Shown here one piece after another: positions 19,920 to 26,528 of a DNA stretch of 26,528 nucleotides. The stretch's first letter is position 1; each line of letters starts with the position of its first letter. Below the pieces are notes generated by a model. The model made no database searches. It saw only the letters and a program-made list of their open reading frames with translations, and was not told the DNA's origin. A program made the translations under genes and the position numbers. Source of the stretch: a virus; the IMG/VR virus record IMGVR_UViG_3300023184_000457, positions 1 through 26,528 of that record; one strand, 5' to 3'.

Positions 19920-22198
19920 TGCTACAACCAAATAAAGATCTAGAAGAAATTTTTGAATCAGCAGTAAGATTCGCTAATGAACATAATCATGAATTCATTA
20001 CATTAGAACATTTTCTTTATAGTATGGTTAAAAATGAACCGTTTGCTAAATTATTAACTAATTTTGGTACAGATGTTCCAACACTCATTGGTGATCTTGA
20101 AAAATATATCACAGATGAACTAGGCGGTATTGTTAATACAAGTGTTGATAGACCTAAAAAAACACAGGCTGTTGAAAGAATACTTAATCGTGCATTTTCA
20201 CAAACACTATTTGCCGGTAGACAAATAATCGAGCCAGTTGATTGCTTTATTAGTATGTTTGCAGAAAAAAAGAGTTATGCAAACTACTTTATTCGCAAAG
20301 CAAATATTGATAAAGACAAATTTATAAATTACATACAAAAAGAATATTCAAAAGAAGAAGAAGTTGAAGAAGGTACTACCACTAATGTTAATCCTCAGAT
20401 TGAGCGTATGCTTAATCAATTCTGTATTAATTTAAGTGCTCGTGCAAAATCTAAAAAGATTGATCCTGTTATTGGTCGTGAAAAAGAAATTGAAGAACTA
20501 CAACTAGTATTGGCACGTAGAAATAAAGCCAATGTTATGTTAATTGGTGACCCAGGTGTTGGTAAAACTGCTATTGCAGAAGGATTAGCACGTAAAATTT
20601 ACGAAGGTAATGTTCCTAAGTTTATTCAAGATAATACTGTTTATAGTTTAGATATTAGTGCATTACTGGCAGGGAGCAAATATCGTGGAGACTTTGAAGA
20701 ACGCTTAAAGATGGTTATAGGTGCTCTTGAAAAGAAAAAGAATTGTATCCTGTTCATTGACGAAGCACATATGATGAATGGTGCTGGTGCTAATAGTGGT
20801 GGTAGTAATGATATGGCTAATATGCTTAAACCTGCATTGAGTAAAGGTACAATTAAAGTTGTTGCCAGTACTACATGGGAAGAATATCGCAAACACTTTG
20901 AAAAAGATCGTGCATTGATGCGCCGGTTCCAACGTGTTACTGTCGATGAACCGGATGAATCTACTACCATTAAAATCCTTAAAGGTCTGCGTAAGTATTA
21001 CGAAAAACATCACGGTGTTAAGATCACTAATCAAGCACTAACTGATGCAGTAACATATTCAGTTAAGTATATGACTGATAAAAAATTACCTGATAAAGCA
21101 ATTGATCTTATTGATTGTGCTAGTGCTCGTTTTAAAGTTAAAGACGAAGAGAATGGAGTTGTTGATCATGATGAAATATTGTTTGAAGTAGCAAAGATTG
21201 CCAATCTACCATTAGAGCAAATTAACTCAAAAGAAGGTTCAAGTCTTGCAGGACTTGAAAAAGGCATGAGAAATAAAGTATTTGGACAAGAGAAAGCCAT
21301 TGAAACATTGTTAGATAAAATCTTTATTGCACAAGCAGGCCTTAAAGCGTTTAATAAACCAGTAGGTAGTTTCTTATTTGTTGGCCCAACAGGTGTTGGT
21401 AAGACTGAAGTTGCAAAACAACTTGCATCAAATATGGGAATCAAAATGATTCGCTTTGATATGAGTGAATTTCAAGAGAAACATAGTGTAGCCAAGTTTA
21501 TTGGTGCACCTCCCGGATATGTAGGGTTTGAAGATAATGCTGGACAATTGATTACCGGTCTTCAAGAACATCCCAATTGTGTATTATTGTTAGATGAAGT
21601 AGAAAAAGCGCATCCGGATGTACTTACAGTTCTATTACAATTGATGGATAATGGTTTTATCACTGGCAGCAATGGTAAGAAAGCGGATGGTCGCAATTCT
21701 ATTATCATTATGACCAGTAATTTAGGTGCTGCTGATGCTGAAAAGAATGGCGTTGGATTTGGTAGTTTAGAGCGTGACGGTGATCCCAAGGATGCTGTTA
21801 ATAAGTTCTTTGCACCTGAATTCCGTAATCGGTTAGATGGCATCATTAAGTTTGGTAAGTTAGATCAAACAAGTATGATTAAAGTTGTTAAGAAGTTTAT
21901 TGATGACCTAAATGCATTGGTTAAAGATAAAAACATACATGTAAAACCTAATGCTGAGGCTGTTGAGTATTTAATTAAGAAGGGGTTTGATAGTAAAATG
22001 GGTGCTCGTCCATTACAACGTACCATTGATGACATGATTAAAAAGCCACTTAGCAAAGAAATACTATTTGGTAAGTTAACTAATGGCGGAGTTGTTGAAG
22101 TATCTGTTGAAGATGGTAAACTTAAACTTAATATTATCGAAGTATTACCCGTAGTTAAGGTAGAAAAAAATGCAGATACAGAAACTGAACTCCAGTAA
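19919..22198 (+). CDS. clpA: ClpA-like AAA+ unfoldase (Clp protease ATPase subunit)
   Basis: The 759-residue protein has the full ClpA plan: an N-domain (1-140) with HEFITLEHFLYSM, AAA1 with Walker A GDPGVGKT (210-217) and Walker B ILFIDEAH (277-284), and AAA2 with Walker A GPTGVGKT (489-496) and Walker B VLLLDEVEKA (555-564). Pore-loop KYRGDFE is at 254-260, GYVGFE at 533-538, and ARPLQRTI near the end. No ClpB-type middle coiled coil is present, and GVGFGSL around 611-617 offers a hydrophobic VGF tripeptide where ClpA/ClpX carry the IGF/L loop that docks on ClpP. It unfolds proteins into ClpP, probably the phage ClpP at 400-984. The length equals E. coli ClpA (758). The ClpA call is very secure; docking to the phage ClpP is inferred. 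Confidence 0.96.
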   Translation: MLQPNKDLEEIFESAVRFANEHNHEFITLEHFLYSMVKNEPFAKLLTNFGTDVPTLIGDLEKYITDELGGIVNTSVDRPKKTQAVERILNRAFSQTLFAGRQIIEPVDCFISMFAEKKSYANYFIRKANIDKDKFINYIQKEYSKEEEVEEGTTTNVNPQIERMLNQFCINLSARAKSKKIDPVIGREKEIEELQLVLARRNKANVMLIGDPGVGKTAIAEGLARKIYEGNVPKFIQDNTVYSLDISALLAGSKYRGDFEERLKMVIGALEKKKNCILFIDEAHMMNGAGANSGGSNDMANMLKPALSKGTIKVVASTTWEEYRKHFEKDRALMRRFQRVTVDEPDESTTIKILKGLRKYYEKHHGVKITNQALTDAVTYSVKYMTDKKLPDKAIDLIDCASARFKVKDEENGVVDHDEILFEVAKIANLPLEQINSKEGSSLAGLEKGMRNKVFGQEKAIETLLDKIFIAQAGLKAFNKPVGSFLFVGPTGVGKTEVAKQLASNMGIKMIRFDMSEFQEKHSVAKFIGAPPGYVGFEDNAGQLITGLQEHPNCVLLLDEVEKAHPDVLTVLLQLMDNGFITGSNGKKADGRNSIIIMTSNLGAADAEKNGVGFGSLERDGDPKDAVNKFFAPEFRNRLDGIIKFGKLDQTSMIKVVKKFIDDLNALVKDKNIHVKPNAEAVEYLIKKGFDSKMGARPLQRTIDDMIKKPLSKEILFGKLTNGGVVEVSVEDGKLKLNIIEVLPVVKVEKNADTETELQ

Positions 22199-22868
22199 GT
22201 TATTCTATAACAAATGGCCCTACAAAATAGAATGTTATATTAGTGGGGCCAGTAGATTAAAGTGGCTAGGAGTAGAAACAACCAAAGATTTTTGTCTTAA
22301 CAACCCAACTCCTACACTATGGAGTTGGCAAAGCAATGATAAATTAAGTTTAAAAGATAAGGCTGCTTTGTTGGAATTTACTACTGGCATGGAACCATTT
22401 ATAGAACTTAAAGATCAATTACAAATTAGAGTTGAAGGTAGACGTTATAATATCTTTTGTAAAGATCGTATATTGTTAGAAAGTATTTACAATACAGTTG
22501 CACCTTGGGTACAACGAGTATCCGGCCCTACTACTGATGAAGAACTCAATTATATGCTAGATAATGGGCATAGAAAGATTCTACGTGATGTATTACCTAA
22601 AAATATGTATCAATACAGAGTTTATTTTAAAGAATCTTGGAAAATAGAAGATAGAACTAAGTTTTTAGCATGGGCTATTAAGAATCCCAATATTGTTGAT
22701 GTAAGTAAAAGTTCTAAAGACTGGTTAGAAGATAATAAAAGATGGGTATACAACCCATTTATATATGTTAAAAACGCACATACATTAACTATGGTAGGTT
22801 TGTACTCAGGCGGAAATGTTAAACGAATTGAAGAATTCATACTACGGGAGAACTTAGTAACAGCATAA
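22170..22868 (+). CDS. Unidentified phage protein, 232 residues
   Basis: The protein begins MQIQKLNSSKLFYNKWPYKIE, followed by SGASRLKWLGVE, LWSWQSNDKLSLKDKAALLEF and IRVEGRRYNIFCKDRILLESIY. A conserved-looking VLPKNMYQYRVYFKESWKIED follows, and the C-terminal region has VYNPFIYVKNAHTLTMVGLYSGGNV. The aromatic and basic make-up and N-terminal KLFY-x-KWPYKI pattern recall an uncharacterised protein seen in marine phages, but no family is certain. It starts 29 bases inside the end of clpA with AAGG 12 bases upstream, so it is in the same operon. It may bind nucleic acid; that is inferred from composition only. Confidence 0.6.
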   Translation: MQIQKLNSSKLFYNKWPYKIECYISGASRLKWLGVETTKDFCLNNPTPTLWSWQSNDKLSLKDKAALLEFTTGMEPFIELKDQLQIRVEGRRYNIFCKDRILLESIYNTVAPWVQRVSGPTTDEELNYMLDNGHRKILRDVLPKNMYQYRVYFKESWKIEDRTKFLAWAIKNPNIVDVSKSSKDWLEDNKRWVYNPFIYVKNAHTLTMVGLYSGGNVKRIEEFILRENLVTA

Positions 22869-22878
22869 ATACTTTATT

Positions 22879-23331
22879 ATGCCAGCATTAAGTCAACACC
22901 TAATATTTAAAATTCCAAACGATAACGGTACATACGATTCAGTACAGGTTCAATATCCAAATAACGGGTATGGGGCACAATTATACAACAGTGATCGCAT
23001 CAAAGGTGATGGATATTTTGGTAATAGTGACGGATTACACACCGTATTCTGGAGCGTATCAGAATTTATAGGTGCTATTGAGATTCAAGGAACACTTGCA
23101 TCAGAGCCTACAGAATCAGATTGGGCTACAATTACACTCACATCGCCTACTAACAAATATATTGTAGATACTTCCGGGGCGGCTACTATTGCCGGTGTTA
23201 ATAGTACTCGATATACACAACAAACTACCATTTCAAAATCTTACAATTTTACTGGAAATTTTGTATGGATTAGAGGACGTATTAGTGAATTCACACAAGG
23301 TGTGATGAATGGTATAAGTATAAACAGATAA
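22879..23331 (+). CDS. Putative virion structural or fibre-associated protein
   Basis: The 150-residue protein is beta-rich with LIFKIPNDNGTYDSVQVQYP, a segment GYFGNSDGLHTVFWSVSEFIGAIEIQGTL, a SDWATITLTS turn, and the closing NFVWIRGRISEFTQGVMNGI. The pattern around DG-HTV-W-V-x-F-x-G-I-x-IQGTL matches virion-associated or fibre proteins from T4-like marine phages, by memory. ATAAATA occurs at 22865-22871 but only 7 bases from the ATG, too near for a normal late promoter leader, and no Shine-Dalgarno is evident. The following gene has a fibre-like head, so this pair is probably structural. Confidence 0.6.
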   Translation: MPALSQHLIFKIPNDNGTYDSVQVQYPNNGYGAQLYNSDRIKGDGYFGNSDGLHTVFWSVSEFIGAIEIQGTLASEPTESDWATITLTSPTNKYIVDTSGAATIAGVNSTRYTQQTTISKSYNFTGNFVWIRGRISEFTQGVMNGISINR

Positions 23332-23341
23332 CGGAATCACT

Positions 23342-23821
23342 ATGGCACAACAAAGCATAAACGTAGGGTCGGGAGAATATTCAGGTGATGGGGAGAGCCT
23401 ACGTTCAGCATTTACAAAAACAAATGCAAACTTTGACGAAGTTTATACAAGTATTGATGCCATTAATGAAAACATCACTGACATTCTTAGTACTTCTACT
23501 ACAAGTCAATTAGTTAATGGTGATAAACATGTGGTGCTTGGAGAAGATGGTAAATTAACTACTCCAAGAAATCTACAAGTTAATGGCGGTAGGGTATTTT
23601 TACACCCATACGGTAATTCGTATATTGAGTCAGTTGATTATGGAATTACTACTTCCACTAGTGCATTAAATATTTTTGCTGGTCCTGATCAAAACATTAA
23701 ACTACGAGCAGGATTTGGCCTAGAAGCGTTTTGGACCTTTAACCAAAATGGTAACTTAACATTGCCAGTAGGCGGGCAAATAATTAACTTAGATATAGAT
23801 GGTGGAGATTCTTCGGTATAA
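23342..23821 (+). CDS. Putative fibre-like structural protein, 159 residues
   Basis: The protein starts with INVGSGEYSGDGESLRSAFTK and NTNANFDEVYTSIDAINENI, a common N-terminal head of phage fibre and structural proteins in which a short helix trimerises. It continues with Gly-rich strands such as KHVVLGEDGKLTTPRNLQVNG and ALNIFAGPDQNIKLRAG, and LTLPVGGQI. This resembles the shaft of a short beta-helical fibre. It may form a fibre tip or adaptor with the gene at 22879. Relation to the large fibre gene at 3760 is only general. CGGAATC precedes ATG as a weak ribosome site. Confidence 0.65.
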   Translation: MAQQSINVGSGEYSGDGESLRSAFTKTNANFDEVYTSIDAINENITDILSTSTTSQLVNGDKHVVLGEDGKLTTPRNLQVNGGRVFLHPYGNSYIESVDYGITTSTSALNIFAGPDQNIKLRAGFGLEAFWTFNQNGNLTLPVGGQIINLDIDGGDSSV

Positions 23822-23835
23822 CAAAAGAATAAATT

Positions 23836-24195
23836 ATGAAACTTACAGAATTTTTTAACAAACCTATGGAGATCAGCAAGCGTGGTCAAGATACCGACGA
23901 CAACAAACGTGCTGACGAACTCTTTTGGTATATTATCGATCACGATAAACTACACAAAGATTATTTCCATCCTATTGCTAATAAACTTAAAAAGTTAAAA
24001 GAATGCACACCCGAGCAAGTATTAGAAATGTACATGCCCATGGTAATCAAAGGTTGTAAAGAATACCATCACGATAACGAATTAAAAGGCAAGTTAGGCA
24101 AAGAATTTCCTCGAGAAATGAGAGATGATATGTGCCATAGACTACACGATCACTATCGTGCAGATATCGAAAAAGACAAATATAAGTTAGGATAA
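23836..24195 (+). CDS. Conserved hypothetical protein, 119 residues
   Basis: A charged, mostly helical protein: MKLTEFFNKPMEISKRGQ, then DNKRADELFWYIIDHDKLHKDYF, PIANKLKKLKECTPEQVLEMYMPMVIKGCKEY, a KLGKEFPREMRDDMCHRLHDHYR segment and a basic tail. Nine or more His residues clustered after residue 36 may bind metal. Its MKL-x-EFF-x-KP N-terminus is shared with the next gene's MIL-NELF-NP start and resembles the short capsid-targeting heads of T4-type internal proteins, but the (L/I)-x-E cut site is not present. It lies four bases upstream of the giant gene and is probably co-expressed. Confidence 0.6.
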   Translation: MKLTEFFNKPMEISKRGQDTDDNKRADELFWYIIDHDKLHKDYFHPIANKLKKLKECTPEQVLEMYMPMVIKGCKEYHHDNELKGKLGKEFPREMRDDMCHRLHDHYRADIEKDKYKLG

Positions 24196-24199
24196 TGCC

Positions 24200-26528
24200 G
24201 TGATATTAAATGAACTATTTAGAAATCCTAAACTAGCATTGTCCGAGGGTGGTAATTTAGAATTGCCTAATCCCAACGATCTCACTACTCCCTATCAAGC
24301 AGACGAAATAGATCTCAAAGTTCATAACCGTTCATACATGGTTGGACTATTGGATAAGTTATTACATGATGTAAATGCTGCTTTCTATGGTCAATACAAA
24401 AAGCCAATATGGAATCCAGCATTACTGCAATCAAAAGAATTTTTAGGTGGCAGTAGTTTGCATTTTTTTAATACCGCAGGTATTAGTGATAAAGAATTTA
24501 CCAAATATAAACCCAAAGTGGGCGACATTGATACACAATGTAACAAAGAACTTGAACCAGAACTTAGAGAATTTTTAACCTCTTACAATCATAAACAAAT
24601 AGGCGATACAACATTACTAGGATTTAGTCAAGGTAGTGAGCAACTCAATGCATTGTTTCAATTCCAAGATCCTCCAATTAAAATTCAAATAGATTTTGAA
24701 TTTGGTCGTTATGCTCCAGAAACAGATACACCAGACGAGTGGTACCGTTTTAGTCATAGTTCAGAATGGAATGATATTCAGGCAGGAGTTAAAGGTGTAT
24801 TTCACAAATATCTATATCGTGCATTAACTTCTGCACATGGTAGTATTAAACACCAAGTTGATGTAAAGAAAACAAAAACCAATATTAAACCAAATGTTGA
24901 TGATAACGATTTATCATTTGCAGTGGCCAGCGGACAAGGTGGTGGGTTGAGTCAAAAGTACGAACCATATATACATACTGATCCTACTACTGGTGAGAAA
25001 ATGACTCATCAGGATAATGTTCCTTATAAGAGATTAATTCCATCTGCTGAAAGAACTTATATACAAAGTTTAGATAAACAATTCTATCATTTCTTTGGTG
25101 CAAATCCCGAAGGCAATGATAAAGAATTGCAAAAGAGTTTTTTAGGCACCCTTGAATTAATTAACAAATACATTCCTGATCAAACATCAAAAGAAAAAGT
25201 GTTTATGGCATTTTTAACTTTATGTTTTGAACCCGGTGGGCAAATGATTACTAAAGGCGATCCACAAAGAGATCAAGAAGTTAAATTTGCTGCAATAGAT
25301 AACTTTGTTAAAATTTGTAAAGTAAATAATCTAAGAAAAACTGCTGTAGATATGGGCAAGGCCTACATTAAAGATTTTGAAGAAGTAGAAGCATTTAAGA
25401 AAGCCAATCCGGGTGAAAGGCAACCACGTGCTGCAATGAAAAAACAAGGATTGAGAGAAGAGACACAGGTCAAAGCACAACTACGTAAAGGTATGCCACA
25501 CTTGCACGATCTTAAGCCTGCTGACTTGTTAGATTTATTAGACGAAATTCACGACGGAAACGGCAATTTTAAACTACAAAACATCCCGTTAAACGTCAAA
25601 GTAGATGGATTTGGTGGCAGATTCGGCAAGAATTCTGAGGGTAAGCCTTTCATGGGCACCAGTAGAACAGAACCAAGATATGAGCCGGGTTTTGTAGCAT
25701 ATCATCAAAAGAAAGGCACCACCGATCCAGAAATTTTAGGTCGTGCTCAATTGTTTGATGATCTATTTGAGGAAATGATGAAGGCTGTTAAATTAGTCGA
25801 TAGCAAGTTAGGACCCGGATTCCTTGTCAATAAACAAGTAACCTGTGAAGTATTGTATCTACCATTTGCTACAGAAACTCCAGAAGGCAAATTAAAGTTT
25901 GTAGGTATCCACTACGACAAATTGCCAGCAGGTGTTAAACTTGCACTGGTTCCATTTCACATTACAGATGCTACTACAGGTGATACATTGCCCAATGGAA
26001 ATAAAATTGTAAAAGAATTAGTCAGTGCAGGCGGATCTGGTAGTGTCATGTTTATTGACAATAGCCTCACACAGAACGAAGCATTGGATGTTACAGCATT
26101 AGTTCCACCTGTTGAGAACATTGATGAACTAAAAGCCATGTTAGCCAGCAACAAGTTAGAAGCCCGACGTCAAGTTAAGGCAGCATTAGAACCCGTAGCA
26201 ACAGCATTGGAAAAAGCAATCATTAACGATCCTAACATTATTGGCAAAGATTTGTTAGGTCAAGATTACGAAGGCATTGTTATCAACAGCCGACTGGGGC
26301 CTATTAAAGTTACCAGTCAAGAACAGCGTGATGTTATCACTGCTAAGAATGCTGCTAAAGTAAATGCTAGAACAGAACGTCCAAGAGGAGAAGCCAAGAC
26401 TGCGGTAGTTGCTGTTGGTAGTTTTGCAGGCCATATCGGCCATCAAGAATTATTCAAACTAACAATAGACAAAGCAAAAAGCCTAGGCGGCGATCCATAT
26501 TTGTTTATGGGTAACAGGGTAGGTGTAA
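24200..26528 (+). CDS. Large multi-domain nucleotidyltransferase-like protein, 3'-truncated
   Basis: The frame is open from GTG 24200 to the window edge (776 residues so far). Three catalytic-type signatures are visible. FLGGSSLHFF (81-90) with GDIDTQ (Asp109, Asp111) and IQIDFEFGRY resembles a Pol-beta-type nucleotidyltransferase, though the spacing between GS and DxD is long. KVDG (467-470) with EGIVI (691-695) matches the lysine-adenylation and motif IV of ATP-dependent ligases or mRNA cappers. Near the end VGSFAGHIGHQELF has the HxGH motif (745-748) of cytidylyl/NMN adenylyltransferases, and that domain is cut off. The N-terminus MILNELFRNPKLALSE followed by GG ends in (L/I)-x-E, like a prohead-protease-cleaved capsid-targeting sequence. 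Roles in RNA or DNA end modification are inferred. All three calls are by motif only. Confidence 0.7.
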   Translation, partial: MILNELFRNPKLALSEGGNLELPNPNDLTTPYQADEIDLKVHNRSYMVGLLDKLLHDVNAAFYGQYKKPIWNPALLQSKEFLGGSSLHFFNTAGISDKEFTKYKPKVGDIDTQCNKELEPELREFLTSYNHKQIGDTTLLGFSQGSEQLNALFQFQDPPIKIQIDFEFGRYAPETDTPDEWYRFSHSSEWNDIQAGVKGVFHKYLYRALTSAHGSIKHQVDVKKTKTNIKPNVDDNDLSFAVASGQGGGLSQKYEPYIHTDPTTGEKMTHQDNVPYKRLIPSAERTYIQSLDKQFYHFFGANPEGNDKELQKSFLGTLELINKYIPDQTSKEKVFMAFLTLCFEPGGQMITKGDPQRDQEVKFAAIDNFVKICKVNNLRKTAVDMGKAYIKDFEEVEAFKKANPGERQPRAAMKKQGLREETQVKAQLRKGMPHLHDLKPADLLDLLDEIHDGNGNFKLQNIPLNVKVDGFGGRFGKNSEGKPFMGTSRTEPRYEPGFVAYHQKKGTTDPEILGRAQLFDDLFEEMMKAVKLVDSKLGPGFLVNKQVTCEVLYLPFATETPEGKLKFVGIHYDKLPAGVKLALVPFHITDATTGDTLPNGNKIVKELVSAGGSGSVMFIDNSLTQNEALDVTALVPPVENIDELKAMLASNKLEARRQVKAALEPVATALEKAIINDPNIIGKDLLGQDYEGIVINSRLGPIKVTSQEQRDVITAKNAAKVNARTERPRGEAKTAVVAVGSFAGHIGHQELFKLTIDKAKSLGGDPYLFMGNRVGV

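Noticed and set aside
20641-21034. Minus-strand ORFs inside clpA
   Set aside because: They are antisense to strongly conserved AAA+ sequence and have no recognisable motifs.
22865-22871. ATAAATA as late promoter of the 22879 gene
   Set aside because: It ends only 7 bases before the ATG and overlaps the upstream stop codon; RNA would start almost at the ATG without a ribosome site, unlike the other five boxes.
1-26528. tRNA genes, CRISPR arrays, insertion sequences, integrase or attachment sites
   Set aside because: Looked for by eye on both strands; no cloverleaf, regularly spaced repeats, transposase or integrase motifs were found.

Overview
The window is a 26.5 kb piece of an AT-rich, densely packed tailed-phage genome. 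It looks like a large T4-like myovirus of a Gram-negative, probably aquatic, host. The T4-like and marine signals are a gp44-type clamp loader ATPase, a PhoH-like ATPase, a GroES-like co-chaperonin in the style of gp31, collagen-like and S74-chaperone fibre proteins, and several conserved proteins of the marine T4-like type. The Gram-negative host is inferred from a two-component spanin pair that includes a lipoprotein. Genes overlap by ATGA or TAATG junctions almost throughout, there is no gap over 300 bases, and I see no tRNA, CRISPR array or insertion sequence. All names come from motifs read by eye; no database search was run.

Layout. Positions 1-3139 (+): end of an unidentified gene, ClpP, a riboswitch-like leader with a QueD-like enzyme, a MazG-like pyrophosphohydrolase, a 39-residue ORF, an AbrB/MazE-like protein and a UvdE-type UV endonuclease. 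3125-3430 (-): a Pro/Ala/Lys-rich protein. 3506-6671 (+): a structural block with a 764-residue collagen-like fibre. 6704-8824: a DnaE-like fragment, a co-chaperonin, a cytidylyltransferase-like enzyme and small conserved genes. 8824-10777: a tightly coupled trio (unknown protein, GNAT/ATE-like transferase, amidinotransferase-like pentein enzyme). 10813-12342: small genes and the clamp loader ATPase, ended by a bidirectional terminator facing phoH (-). 13313-18539: two conserved late proteins, then a lysis region (i-spanin, o-spanin, GH19 endolysin, DUF4337-like protein, holin). 18595-22868: DnaJ-like protein, peptide deformylase, ClpA-like unfoldase and an unknown gene. 22879-23821: virion proteins. 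24200 to the end: a very large multi-domain protein cut by the window edge.

How it may work together. Two promoter classes can be read. sigma70-like boxes precede the DnaE-like gene, the clamp-loader operon and the dnaJ-def-clpA operon. ATAAATA boxes, like T4 late promoters, sit 19-30 bases upstream of structural and lysis genes. ClpP, ClpA, a J-protein, a GroES-like protein and a deformylase together would give the phage its own protein-quality-control set.

The most novel-looking items are the guanidino-chemistry trio at 8824-10777; the terminal protein, which carries three nucleotidyl-transfer signatures behind a capsid-targeting-like N-terminus; the preQ1-I-like pseudoknot in front of the QueD homologue; and a possible set of overprinted membrane ORFs inside uvdE.
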